Shown here piece after piece: positions 26,185-34,583 of a DNA stretch of 64,000 nt. Position numbers and translations under genes: made by a program. The DNA lies in contig JAHHTZ010000002.1 of the NCBI GenBank assembly GCA_020024285.1, forward strand, positions 124,001 through 188,000, read 5' to 3'. Origin of the DNA: Oscillospiraceae bacterium. Its GTDB lineage: Bacteria > Bacillota > Clostridia > Oscillospirales > Ruminococcaceae. How positions within the stretch are numbered: the first letter of the stretch is position 1; the number at the start of each line of letters is the position of its first letter. The notes under the pieces are model-generated. The model was not told the origin of the DNA. It saw only the letters and a list, made by a program, of their open reading frames with translations, and searched no databases.

Positions 26185-27108
26185 ATGGTAAAATATATTG
26201 CAAAACGTCTGGGCATCGGCTTGGTCACCTTGTTTTTGCTCATAACAGTCACATTCTTTCTGATGCATGTGATCCCCGGCTCTCCTTTTGCGGGTGAATC
26301 CACAAAACTTCCGGTCAAGGTAGTCGAAAGGCTGAACGAAAAATACGGGCTGGATAAATCGATTGCAGAACAGTATGTGATCTATATGAAGAACCTTCTT
26401 CATGGTGATTTTGGGGTTTCGATTTACAGAAAAGGAAAAAGCATCGCAAAAATCATCGAAAATGGGCTCCCCTACACAATGAAGCTGGGTGCAGTCGGCT
26501 TCTGTTTTGCAATAACCATCGGTATCCTTTTGGGAACGGTCGCTGCTTTTTCCAAAAAGAAATGGGTGTCCAATGCGGTCCTGTTTTTGGCGACTGCCGG
26601 CGTCAGCATGCCGGGCTTCCTTTTGTCGGTCCTTTTGATGCTGTTGTTTGGTGTAGTTTTGCAGTGGCTGCCTTTTGTAGGTCTCAGTTCACCGCTCCAT
26701 TATATCTTACCTGCATTAGGAATGGCATTTTATCCGATTTCTATGATCGCACGTCTTGTAAGAAGCAGTCTGCGTGAGGTAATGAAACAGGATTATATGG
26801 TCCTTGCAAAATCAAAAGGGACTTCGGACAAATTGGTGATTTTGCGCCATGGCTTAAAGAATGCAATGCTTCCGGTCGTTACATATGCAGGACCGTTGAT
26901 TGCTACCATGCTGACAGGGAGCTTTGTAATAGAAAGTCTGTACTCTATTCCGGGGATCGGCGCAGAATTCGTAACAAGCATTACCAACCGTGACTACACG
27001 ATGATCATGGCGCTTACAATCATTTACGGCGCATTTATTATTTTTGCCAATCTGATCACGGATCTTATCAATGCATTGATGGACCCAAGGATCAAATTAG
27101 GGAAGTAG
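26185..27108 (+). CDS. Peptide ABC transporter permease, DppB type
   Basis: First membrane subunit of the importer, 307 residues. It begins with the typical KRLGIGLVTLFLLITVTFFLMHVIPG segment (here summarised as a first membrane helix ending in HVIPG), has the periplasmic YGLDKSIAEQY and GDFGVSI motifs, and the cytoplasmic EAA-like loop RSSLREVMKQDYMVLAKSKG that docks to the ATPases. The C-terminus contains the last helices and DPRIKLGK. It starts behind AAAGGAG, 14 bases after the peptidase gene, and the DppC gene follows after 11 bases. Confidence 0.93.
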   Translation: MVKYIAKRLGIGLVTLFLLITVTFFLMHVIPGSPFAGESTKLPVKVVERLNEKYGLDKSIAEQYVIYMKNLLHGDFGVSIYRKGKSIAKIIENGLPYTMKLGAVGFCFAITIGILLGTVAAFSKKKWVSNAVLFLATAGVSMPGFLLSVLLMLLFGVVLQWLPFVGLSSPLHYILPALGMAFYPISMIARLVRSSLREVMKQDYMVLAKSKGTSDKLVILRHGLKNAMLPVVTYAGPLIATMLTGSFVIESLYSIPGIGAEFVTSITNRDYTMIMALTIIYGAFIIFANLITDLINALMDPRIKLGK

Positions 27109-27119
27109 GAGGCATTTGC

Positions 27120-28046
27120 ATGACAGATACAGAAATCCAGTACGAGGATTCTCTGTTTGAGAAGATCCCCGACAGTGAGAAAAATACCGAATTTGTTGCA
27201 ATCGAGAGCAAAACGTATTTTCAGGATGCCTGGAACTGCTTTAAGAAAAATAAACTGGCACTTTGGGGATTGGTCTTTCTTTTGGTTATGATCCTCCTTG
27301 CGATTTTTGTACCAATGCTGTCGCCATATACCTACGATGCTCAGAATCTTGACATGAAAAATGCCCTCCCGTCTCTTTCCCATCCTCTTGGAACGGATAA
27401 GCTCGGAAGAGATATTTTAGTGCGGCTGATGTTCGGCGCAAGGGTCAGCCTGCTGGTTGGATTTGTTGCAGCCTTTCTGAATCTGATTATTGGCGTAGTT
27501 TATGGCGGTATCTCCGGATATATAGGTGGTACCACGGATATGATCATGATGCGTATTGTCGACTGCATCTATTCCATCCCATCGATGCTTTACGTCATTT
27601 TGATCATGATGGTGTTCGGCTCCAATATCGGCTCGGTCCTTTTGGGAATTTCTATTTCATCCTGGATCGGAATGGCCCGGCAGGTGAGGACACAGGTGCA
27701 GACCCTCAAACAGCAGGAGTTTGCATTGGCAGCGTATGTGATCGGGGCATCCAAGTCACGGATCTTATTTAAGCATCTGATCATAAATTGTATGGGTCCA
27801 ATCATCGTATCCACGACCCTGATGGTGCCGGATGCTATTTTTACAGAGTCGTTTCTTGCGTTTATCGGAATCGGCATTTCACTTCCGCAGGCAAGCTGGG
27901 GAACCTTGGCGAGTGAAGCCCGCTCTGTGATCCAGAGCTTCCCGCTTCAAATCGTATGGCCCGTCGCTGCAATCTGCCTTACCGTACTGTCCCTAAACTT
28001 TATCGGAGATGGCATCGGCGAGGCGCTCGACCCAAAAACACGTTAG
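27120..28046 (+). CDS. Peptide ABC transporter permease, DppC type
   Basis: Second membrane subunit, 308 residues. It carries the N-terminal OppC_N segment (WNCFKKNKLALWGLVFLL), the HPLGTDKLGRDILVRLMFGARVSLLVG block shared by DppC/OppC proteins, and the EAA loop with QEFALAAYVIGASKSRILFKH. About six membrane segments are visible. An acidic N-terminal tail of about 35 residues precedes the first helix. ATG 27120 follows GGAGG; the ATPase gene starts 12 bases after the stop. Confidence 0.93.
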   Translation: MTDTEIQYEDSLFEKIPDSEKNTEFVAIESKTYFQDAWNCFKKNKLALWGLVFLLVMILLAIFVPMLSPYTYDAQNLDMKNALPSLSHPLGTDKLGRDILVRLMFGARVSLLVGFVAAFLNLIIGVVYGGISGYIGGTTDMIMMRIVDCIYSIPSMLYVILIMMVFGSNIGSVLLGISISSWIGMARQVRTQVQTLKQQEFALAAYVIGASKSRILFKHLIINCMGPIIVSTTLMVPDAIFTESFLAFIGIGISLPQASWGTLASEARSVIQSFPLQIVWPVAAICLTVLSLNFIGDGIGEALDPKTR

Positions 28047-28058
28047 AGGGGAAAAATC

Positions 28059-29063
28059 ATGGCATTGCTTGAAGTAAAAAACTTAAATGTAGATTTTGAA
28101 ACAGATCAGGGAAACGTTCATGCAGTCCGCGATATTTCCTTTTCGATTGGAGAGTCGGAGGCAGTTGGGATCGTTGGAGAATCCGGCAGAGGAAAAAGCG
28201 TTACCATGTATTCCGTCATGGGACTTTTGGCTGGCAATGGAACCATTACCGGAGGAAGTGTTCGTTTTAAGAATCAGGAGATCACCGAGTCCTCCTTCTC
28301 AAATCATAAAGAGTATGAGAAGTTCATGAATAAAATCCGCGGCAACGAAATGTCGATGATTTTCCAGGACCCGATGACCTTTCTCAACCCGGTTGTAAAA
28401 ATCGGAAAGCAGATCGTGGAAGTGATTCGCAACCATAAAAAAATCTCCAATGCCGAAGCCGAAAAGCAAGCAGTGGAGCTGATGAGGAAGGTCGGGATTC
28501 CGTCACCGGAAAAACGCCTGAAGCAGTATCCTTATGAGTTTTCCGGAGGAATGCGGCAGAGGATCATCATTGCCATAGCGCTGGCATGCAATCCAAAGCT
28601 CATCATCGCGGATGAACCAACTACAGCTTTGGATGTTACCATCCAGGCACAGGTCTTGGATCTGATTCGGGAAATGAAGGAAGAAACAGAATCTTCCGTT
28701 ATTATGATTACCCATGACTTGGGTGTGGTTGCCAGTATGTGCGACCGTATCCTTATCATGTACGGAGGGAAAATCGTAGAAAGCGGAACAGACCGGGAAA
28801 TTTTCTATGAGCCAAAACACCCCTATACAAAGGGCTTGTTAAAGTGTGTCAACAACCCACAAAAACAGACAAAGCTGCAGCCGATTGCCGGGTCTCCCCC
28901 AGACCTTCTGAACCCACCGGCGGGATGTCCCTTTGTGGACCGGTGTCCGAATGCAATGCGGATCTGCAAGGATCATATGCCATCTGTGACAGAATATTCA
29001 GCCACCCATCAGTGTGCATGCTGGCTTAACGAAGCAGAAAAGAGGGGGTTAATCAATGACTGA
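28059..29063 (+). CDS. Peptide ABC transporter ATP-binding protein, DppD type
   Basis: First of two ATPases, 334 residues. Walker A is GESGRGKS (40-47), with Arg at a position more often Ser or Cys. The signature FSGGMRQR, Walker B LIIADEPTTALD and switch-His ITHD are intact. The C-terminal oligopeptide/dipeptide-transporter region contains PPAGCPFVDRCPNAMRIC, whose cysteines bind an iron-sulfur cluster in some homologues. It overlaps the next ATPase by eight bases. Confidence 0.93.
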   Translation: MALLEVKNLNVDFETDQGNVHAVRDISFSIGESEAVGIVGESGRGKSVTMYSVMGLLAGNGTITGGSVRFKNQEITESSFSNHKEYEKFMNKIRGNEMSMIFQDPMTFLNPVVKIGKQIVEVIRNHKKISNAEAEKQAVELMRKVGIPSPEKRLKQYPYEFSGGMRQRIIIAIALACNPKLIIADEPTTALDVTIQAQVLDLIREMKEETESSVIMITHDLGVVASMCDRILIMYGGKIVESGTDREIFYEPKHPYTKGLLKCVNNPQKQTKLQPIAGSPPDLLNPPAGCPFVDRCPNAMRICKDHMPSVTEYSATHQCACWLNEAEKRGLIND

Positions 29064-30066
29064 ACAAAATCATGAAACACCGCTCCTCAAAGTGGAGAAC
29101 CTGAAAACATATTTTGATATTACAAAAGGGCTATTCTCCAAAAAGCAGGTGGTAAAATCTGTGGACGATGTGAGTTTTACGATCAACGCAGGAGAGACTT
29201 TTGGGCTGGTAGGGGAATCCGGATGCGGCAAATCTACCCTTGGAAGAACCATCGTTAAAATTTATCCGGCGACAGATGGGGCAATTTATTACAACGGAAA
29301 GAACATTGCAAAACTTTCCAAGGACGAGGAAAAGGAATTCAGAAAAGATGTGCAGATGATTTTTCAGGACCCATATGCATCGCTGAATCCGAGAATGACC
29401 GTCGGTGAGATGATAAAAGAACCGATGGAGATCCACGGAATCCTTAACAGCGATGCAGAGCGTGAGGAGCGGGCTGCTGAACTATTAAAAATTGTGGGAC
29501 TGAAACCGGACCATATCAGAAGATATCCTCACGAATTTTCCGGCGGACAGCGTCAGAGGATCTCGATTGCAAGAGCCCTTGCACTGAATCCGAAATTTAT
29601 CATCTGTGATGAGCCGATTTCTGCATTGGATGTTTCCATTCAGGCGCAGATCATCAATCTGTTAAAAGAGGTACAGGAACAGACAGGCATCGCCTATCTG
29701 TTTGTAGCCCACGACCTGAGCATGGTAAAATATATCTCGGACCGTATTGGCGTGATGTATCTCGGACATTTGGTTGAATTAGGGGATGCGGATGATTTGT
29801 ATGAACATCCTCTGCACCCTTATACAAAAGCCCTGCTTTCCGCAGCGCCGATACCGGACCCGGATATAGCAAAACAGAGAGAGCCGATTCGATTGCAGGG
29901 GGAATTGCCAACACCGGTAAATCCGCCCGCCGGATGTCCTTTTGCAGGCAGATGTCCTTACGCAGAGGAGCGCTGCCTGAAAGAGCGCCCGGAGCTTGAG
30001 CCTGTAGGAAACAGGATGGTGGCTTGCTTTAAGGTTCAAAAATCCTCTGAGGCTGCTGCAATGTAA
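29056..30066 (+). CDS. Peptide ABC transporter ATP-binding protein, DppF type
   Basis: Second ATPase, 336 residues. It shows Walker A GESGCGKST, the signature FSGGQRQR, Walker B FIICDEPISALDVS, and switch VAHD. The C-terminal PPAGCPFAGRCPYAEERC cysteine set is present. The insertion between strand 1 and the Walker A region (TKGLFSKKQVV) marks DppF rather than DppD. ATG 29056 lies inside the end of dppD behind GAGGGGG. A terminator follows. Confidence 0.93.
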   Translation: MTEQNHETPLLKVENLKTYFDITKGLFSKKQVVKSVDDVSFTINAGETFGLVGESGCGKSTLGRTIVKIYPATDGAIYYNGKNIAKLSKDEEKEFRKDVQMIFQDPYASLNPRMTVGEMIKEPMEIHGILNSDAEREERAAELLKIVGLKPDHIRRYPHEFSGGQRQRISIARALALNPKFIICDEPISALDVSIQAQIINLLKEVQEQTGIAYLFVAHDLSMVKYISDRIGVMYLGHLVELGDADDLYEHPLHPYTKALLSAAPIPDPDIAKQREPIRLQGELPTPVNPPAGCPFAGRCPYAEERCLKERPELEPVGNRMVACFKVQKSSEAAAM

Positions 30067-30098
30067 ATTTGATATGTTAAAAGAAGTTATTTCTTCCG

Positions 30099-30132
30099 GC
30101 AGGAAACCTTTTATGGGCTCCTGCTTTTCTTT
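30099..30132 (+). terminator. Terminator of the peptide transporter operon
   Basis: GCAGGA (30099-30104) pairs with TCCTGC (30119-30124), extended inward by CC/GG, and is followed by TTTTCTTTT. The following 140 bases up to the next promoter contain no gene that I can support. Confidence 0.7.
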
Positions 30133-30273
30133 TGCTCCGATTTCAGAAGTCTGTGTCAAACCCATGCCGCATCAAGATCATGGAGAAAGGTGAAGAACCG
30201 TGCTGCCCAGTAAAAAGGAAAAACAGTTTTCCGCTACTGCCGCACCGATCAAATCTTCACAAAGCAAAAAGGA

Positions 30274-30302
30274 ATGACGATAGAGGATTTGGGTGATATA
30301 AT
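30274..30302 (+). promoter_or_regulatory. Promoter of the corrinoid adenosyltransferase gene
   Basis: ATGACG (30274-30279), 17 bases, then TATAAT (30297-30302) with TGA directly before it (extended -10). The start codon is 30 bases further on. No B12 riboswitch is present here. Confidence 0.7.
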
Positions 30303-30332
30303 AAAAGAAAAAGCAATAAGGAGGACGCAGCG

Positions 30333-30854
30333 ATGGAACAGGGTCAGGTACATATTTACACAGGGGACGGCAAGGGAAAAACAACCGCAGCGATCGGTCT
30401 TGCGGTGCGTGCGCTGGGAGCCGGAAAAACGGTTTATATGGGGCAGTTCATCAAGGATATGCAGTACCATGAGATCGAACCGCTTCGGACACTGGGCGCA
30501 CAGGTGGAGCTTTACGGCAGCGGGGACGGATGCTTTATCGAACGAGAACCAGCGCAGAAGGACTTAGATGCTGCAACATGCGGCATCAAAAAGCTGCATG
30601 GTGCAATCACCTCTCAACAATACGATCTTGTAATAGCCGATGAAATCAATGTTGCATGGATGCTCCATCTTGTCAGCGAGGAGGAGATGCTGTCCCTGAT
30701 TGCAGAAAAACCGGAAAATGTGGAGTTGGTTTTGACCGGAAGAGGCTGTCCGCCGCGCGTGTTGGAGCGGGCAGACCTGATTACAGAAATGAAGGAGATC
30801 CGCCACTACTACAACACCAAGGGACTGCTTGCAAGGGATGGAGTCGAGCGGTAG
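30333..30854 (+). CDS. cobO: Cob(I)yrinic acid a,c-diamide adenosyltransferase (CobA/BtuR/CobO type)
   Basis: Transfers the adenosyl group of ATP to the cobalt of corrinoids, completing the coenzyme form. The 173-residue protein has the family P-loop GDGKGKTT (11-18), VYMGQFIKD, the acidic motif DLVIADEIN and LVLTGRGCPPRVLERADLITEM-like C-terminal region. ATG 30333 follows AAGGAGG. It is placed outside the riboswitch-controlled cbi operon and has its own promoter, so salvage of imported corrinoids may be possible when synthesis is off. Confidence 0.94.
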   Translation: MEQGQVHIYTGDGKGKTTAAIGLAVRALGAGKTVYMGQFIKDMQYHEIEPLRTLGAQVELYGSGDGCFIEREPAQKDLDAATCGIKKLHGAITSQQYDLVIADEINVAWMLHLVSEEEMLSLIAEKPENVELVLTGRGCPPRVLERADLITEMKEIRHYYNTKGLLARDGVER

Positions 30855-30890
30855 ATGGCATCTCTTCCCGATGCTTTGCATAAGAATGCA

Positions 30891-30919
30891 TTGACAGTGA
30901 TTTTATTCCCAAGTATAAT
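30891..30919 (+). promoter_or_regulatory. Consensus sigma-A promoter far upstream of fhs
   Basis: A perfect TTGACA (30891-30896), 17-base spacer and perfect TATAAT (30914-30919). It is the best match in the window, yet the next start codon on this strand with a good ribosome binding site is 490 bases away. Confidence 0.9.
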
Positions 30920-30925
30920 GAAGGT

Positions 30926-31411
30926 GCGGATTGCCCAGCGATACAGCAGGAGGGCAGCCTTGTAGAAATAATCACAAAATCGATCCGGGCGAAGCTCCCT
31001 TTCTGGGATCAAAACAGTGATTTTGGTGCTATACAGAGCATTAAAACAAATTTTGCAGTTGAGATCATCATTTTGTGATTTTTTGCGGAACACAAGTCCC
31101 AAGACTTGTATTTGTACAGAGAATCCGGAAAAGTTACCGGGCGGAGAAGGAATGGGGCTTCCTTTCTGACAAAGAGGTCGGCTTCGCAATTAAAATTGCG
31201 CTATCCTGTACAAAGAGAATCGAATATGTGAAGCAGAGATACAGGGAATGCTGCTTGCTTTTTAGATGGGCAGCCATTGAGGAAAGGCAAGGAAACAGTG
31301 GAATCGGTTGGAGAACCGGGGGAAGCCAGAGCGGAAGGCTCTGCACCCTTTAGTCTTTTCTGTTTGAGAAAACCAACGAAAACTCGAATGATAAGAAAAG
31401 GAGAATGTTCC
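30926..31411 (+). ncRNA. Unassigned structured leader or small RNA upstream of fhs
   Basis: No convincing gene lies between the promoter and fhs. The 5' part can form AAGG..TGCCC / GGGCA..CCTT (30927-30963). AATCACAAAAT (30970-30980) is exactly complementary to ATTTTGTGATT (31070-31080), which is followed by five T. The same left arm can instead pair with GTGATT (31017-31022), so two exclusive folds are possible. Further hairpins occur at 31092-31109 and 31185-31200. A second terminator-like stem AAGCAG (31231-31236) / CTGCTT (31251-31256) precedes GCTTTTT. Hairpins CGGTT/AACCG and AGAGC/GCTCT lie nearer the gene. I do not recognise a known riboswitch class. Confidence 0.5.
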
Positions 31412-33088
31412 ATGGGTTACAAAAGTGACATCGAAATCGCACAGGAAACAACAATGAACCATATTCGGGAGGTTGCACAGTCCATCGGCATCGAGGAAAA
31501 GTATATTGAGCAGTATGGAAACTACAAAGCAAAAATCGACTACAATATGCTCAAAGACTATGAAAACACCCCGGATGGAAAGCTCATTCTGGTGACGGCA
31601 ATCAGCCCGACACCGGCAGGAGAAGGAAAAACCACAACAACAGTCGGACTTGCCGACAGCTTGAAGAAAATCGGAAAACGAGTTGCGGTAGCTCTTCGTG
31701 AGCCATCGCTTGGACCGGTATTCGGCGTAAAAGGCGGCGCAGCAGGAGGCGGCTATGCTCAGGTAGTCCCAATGGAGGACATCAACCTTCATTTTACCGG
31801 AGATATGCATGCAATCGGTGCAGCCAACAACCTGCTTGCAGCAATGCTTGACAACCACATCTATCAGGGCAATCAGCTCAACATCGATCCAAGACGCATC
31901 ACATGGAAGCGCTGTGTTGATATGAACGACCGCCAGCTTCGCTTTGTCACAGACGGTCTGGGCGGACGGGTCAACGGCGTTCCGCGTGAGGATGGGTATG
32001 ACATCACCGTAGCATCGGAGGTCATGGCGATCCTCTGTCTGTCCAGGGATCTGATCGACCTCAAGGAGCGTCTGGCAAACATTGTGGTTGGATATACCTA
32101 TCAGGAAGAGCCTGTAACGGCAGGTCAGCTTCACGCAGAAGGTGCAATGGCAGCATTGCTCAAGGATGCGCTCAAACCAAACCTTGTGCAGACACTTGAG
32201 CATACTCCGGCATTTGTACATGGAGGTCCGTTTGCCAATATTGCACATGGCTGCAACAGCATCATGGCAACGAAAATGGCGATGAAGCTGGGGGACTATG
32301 CAATCACAGAGGCAGGATTCGGCGCAGATCTCGGTGCAGAGAAGTTTTTAGACATCAAATGCAGAATGGCAGGATTGAAACCATCTGCTGTTGTGATCGT
32401 AGCAACCGTTCGTGCACTCAAGCATCACGGAGGCGTTGCAAAAGCCGATCTGGGCACAGAGAATATCGAAGCTCTGAAAAAAGGTCTTCCGAACCTCTTG
32501 CAGCATGTAGAAAATATTACGAAGGTATATCACCTTCCGGCTGTGGTGGCGATCAACCGCTTCCCGACGGATACCGAAGCAGAACTTAAAACAGTGGAAG
32601 AAAAGTGCAAAGAGCTGGGTGTCAATGTGGCTCTGTCCGAGGTATGGGGCAAGGGCAGCGAGGGCGGAATCGAATTGGCAGAGGAAGTGGTTCGTTTGTG
32701 CGAGCAGCCGAATGATTTCACCTACTGCTACGATACCGAATCCTCCATTGAAGAAAAACTCAATGCAATCGTTACAAAAATCTATCACGGCGACGCAGTG
32801 GAGCTCACACCTGCTGCAAGAAAGCAGATGATGAAGCTCAATGATCTCGGATTTGGGAAAATGCCGATCTGTATGGCAAAAACCCAGTACAGCTTTTCCG
32901 ACAATGCATCTCTGCTTGGCGCACCGAGGGGATTCAAGGTTCAGGTGCGCAATCTGAAGGTTTCTGCCGGAGCAGGGTTTATCGTTGCGCTTACCGGAGA
33001 GATCATGACGATGCCCGGACTGCCAAAGGTTCCGGCGGCGGAAAAGATCGATGTGGATATCACTGGCAAAATCACAGGATTGTTCTAA
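31412..33088 (+). CDS. fhs: Formate-tetrahydrofolate ligase
   Basis: ATP-dependent formation of 10-formyltetrahydrofolate from formate, and in reverse a route to ATP from one-carbon units in amino-acid fermenters. The 558-residue protein is full length. It shows the P-loop TPAGEGKTTT (67-76), SLGPVFGVKGGAAGGGYAQV (summarised by its GxKGGAAGGG core), the DMHAIGAANNLLAA motif and the C-terminal EIMTMPGLPK. I take ATG 31412 because AAAAGGAG lies 10 bases upstream; the open frame extends 5' only through leader sequence. A bidirectional terminator follows. Confidence 0.95.
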   Translation: MGYKSDIEIAQETTMNHIREVAQSIGIEEKYIEQYGNYKAKIDYNMLKDYENTPDGKLILVTAISPTPAGEGKTTTTVGLADSLKKIGKRVAVALREPSLGPVFGVKGGAAGGGYAQVVPMEDINLHFTGDMHAIGAANNLLAAMLDNHIYQGNQLNIDPRRITWKRCVDMNDRQLRFVTDGLGGRVNGVPREDGYDITVASEVMAILCLSRDLIDLKERLANIVVGYTYQEEPVTAGQLHAEGAMAALLKDALKPNLVQTLEHTPAFVHGGPFANIAHGCNSIMATKMAMKLGDYAITEAGFGADLGAEKFLDIKCRMAGLKPSAVVIVATVRALKHHGGVAKADLGTENIEALKKGLPNLLQHVENITKVYHLPAVVAINRFPTDTEAELKTVEEKCKELGVNVALSEVWGKGSEGGIELAEEVVRLCEQPNDFTYCYDTESSIEEKLNAIVTKIYHGDAVELTPAARKQMMKLNDLGFGKMPICMAKTQYSFSDNASLLGAPRGFKVQVRNLKVSAGAGFIVALTGEIMTMPGLPKVPAAEKIDVDITGKITGLF

Positions 33089-33117
33089 GAAAAGCGCTTC
33101 CTCCCATCGAAAATAAA

Positions 33118-33160
33118 GCAAAAAGAATGCCGTCAGTCGAACGATCCGACTGACGGCAAC
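33118..33160. terminator. Bidirectional terminator between fhs and acpP
   Basis: GCCGTCAGTCG (33129-33139) pairs with CGACTGACGGC (33147-33157). T-rich tracts occur on the 3' side for the plus strand (AACAATTTT) and, as TTCTTTTT, for the minus strand, so it can serve both converging genes. Confidence 0.85.
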
Positions 33161-33218
33161 AATTTTACACTATTTCACATATTGGCAGGTTAAACGGAAT
33201 GAAATAGACCCTTGGCTT

Positions 33219-33449
33219 TTAGATATGTTCCTCTACATATTTTACAATATCGCCAACGGTTTTTAAGCCTTCAATATCCTCATCAGGAATTTCGGTATCG
33301 AATTCTTCCTCCAGAGTCATGATAAGGTCTACAATGTCCAGGGAATCGGCACCCAAATCATCGATGATTTCAGATTCTTCTGTAACCTGTTCCTCATCAA
33401 GATCCAACTGATCGCACAAAATTCTGGAGATCTTTTCAAGAACGTCCAT
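33219..33449 (-). CDS. acpP: Acyl carrier protein
   Basis: Carries growing acyl chains in fatty-acid synthesis on a 4'-phosphopantetheine arm. The 76-residue acidic protein has the attachment motif GADSLD with Ser36, within EIIDDLGADSLDIVDL. The start codon at 33449 is preceded on the minus strand by AAAGGAGGG. It stands alone, not next to fab genes, with a promoter of its own. Length and charge are typical. Confidence 0.95.
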   Translation of the reverse strand: MDVLEKISRILCDQLDLDEEQVTEESEIIDDLGADSLDIVDLIMTLEEEFDTEIPDEDIEGLKTVGDIVKYVEEHI

Positions 33450-33510
33450 AGATAACCCTCCTTTCACATGGGAAGCACTCCATAGGAGCATTCCCAAAAC
33501 CGGTTTGCGA

Positions 33511-33559
33511 TGATATTTCGCCTAAAAAATATCATACCTGTTTTTTTAGCACAAATCAA
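33511..33559 (-). promoter_or_regulatory. acpP promoter overlapped by an operator-like inverted repeat
   Basis: On the minus strand, TTGATT (plus 33554-33559), 17 bases, then TATGAT (plus 33531-33536). The inverted repeat TGATATTT (33511-33518) / AAATATCA (33527-33534) overlaps the -10 and the transcription start. A repressor bound there would block acpP transcription. It does not obviously match the FapR consensus. Confidence 0.7.
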
Positions 33560-33616
33560 TAGTATTTTGATAAAACAAAAGAAAAAATAGAGGCTTTTTC
33601 GTCTTGTGCTTCACAG

Positions 33617-33642
33617 GATATAACGAATGAAATGGTTATATC
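33617..33642 (+). promoter_or_regulatory. Inverted repeat upstream of aroE
   Basis: GATATAAC (33617-33624) and GTTATATC (33635-33642) are exact inverted repeats with a 10-base spacer. It lies about 100 bases before aroE and about 60 bases upstream of the acpP -35, so it could serve either gene. No clear consensus promoter for aroE was found. Confidence 0.45.
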
Positions 33643-33743
33643 ATGGATAGGTTCACCTGTCAAGAGTTAATCGTTAAAGTTTGCAGAAAAGAAAAAGAAT
33701 CCGGTTTTCTTCCGGAATATTTTTAATAAAGGGGAGAAGTGAT

Positions 33744-34583
33744 ATGAAACACTTTGGTATTTTAGGTTATCCGCTCAAGCATACCATGTCGCCTGTTTTG
33801 CACAAAAAGCTGGCAGATTCTTTGGGAGAAGCGGTGTCCTATAAGATCAGGGAGATCGCTCCGGCGGATTTGGAAGGCTCTATGGAAAATTTGCTGTCGT
33901 TGGATGGGTTCAATGTTACGATTCCGTATAAAGTACAAATCAAAAAATATCTGGACGGTCTGGATGCATCTGCGCAAAAGCATGGGGCAGTCAATGTGGT
34001 GGCTTCGATCGACGGAAAGCACATCGGATATAATACCGACTGCATTGGATTTGTCCGCTGTATGCAGGGCGCAAACATTCCGATTTCCGGGAAAGTGTGC
34101 ATTGTCGGTCTGGGCGGTGTCGGAAGGATGTTTGCAACAGAATGCGCCCATCATGGCTGTGAATTGACCATTGCAGTGCGCAAAAAGAATATCGAATCAG
34201 AAGATCAGAATGACGAAACAGCTGTCCTTCAAAAGCGCCTTGAAGCGATATCGGGGAAATCTGTTTGCGTTGTTCCTGTTGAGGAGTTGAGCGGAAGCTT
34301 TGACCTGCTCATCAATGCAAGCCCTGTGGGGATGTTCCCGAATACAGATGCTTCTCCGGTGCGCACAGAGCTTCTAAGAGATGTAAAAACGGTGTTTGAC
34401 TGTATCTACAACCCCAAGGAAACAAAATTGATGAAAGAGGCGCAGAGGATGGGGTGCAAAGTATGCGGCGGGATGCCGATGCTCGTTTGGCAGGCAGCGG
34501 CAGCGCAGGAGATTTGGCTGCAAAGGCACTTCACACAGGATCAAATTAAACCAATCCTTTCCGAAATGGAGGAAATTTTGTAA
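33744..34583 (+). CDS. aroE: Shikimate dehydrogenase
   Basis: Reduces 3-dehydroshikimate to shikimate with NADPH. The 279-residue protein has the substrate-site motifs GYPLKHTMSP and FNVTIPYK (catalytic Lys in NVTIPYK), NTDCIGF, the dinucleotide-binding GLGGVGRM, and the late NASPVGMFPN. ATG 33744 follows GGGGAG. Its last base overlaps the first base of the aroK start codon, indicating coupled translation. Few aromatic-pathway genes accompany it here, so the rest lie elsewhere. Confidence 0.94.
   Translation: MKHFGILGYPLKHTMSPVLHKKLADSLGEAVSYKIREIAPADLEGSMENLLSLDGFNVTIPYKVQIKKYLDGLDASAQKHGAVNVVASIDGKHIGYNTDCIGFVRCMQGANIPISGKVCIVGLGGVGRMFATECAHHGCELTIAVRKKNIESEDQNDETAVLQKRLEAISGKSVCVVPVEELSGSFDLLINASPVGMFPNTDASPVRTELLRDVKTVFDCIYNPKETKLMKEAQRMGCKVCGGMPMLVWQAAAAQEIWLQRHFTQDQIKPILSEMEEIL

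Noticed and set aside
30926..31263. rnpB, tmRNA, 6S or SRP RNA downstream of the consensus promoter
   Set aside because: The hallmark sequences (such as the GAGGAAAGTCC block of RNase P RNA or the tRNA-like ends of tmRNA) are not present.
31075..31353. Open frame in the fhs leader
   Set aside because: It has no ribosome binding site, overlaps the terminator-like structures and resembles no family.
31262..31411. THF, ZTP or glycine riboswitch just upstream of fhs
   Set aside because: I looked for the conserved cores of these classes and did not find them; a covariance search would be needed to be sure.
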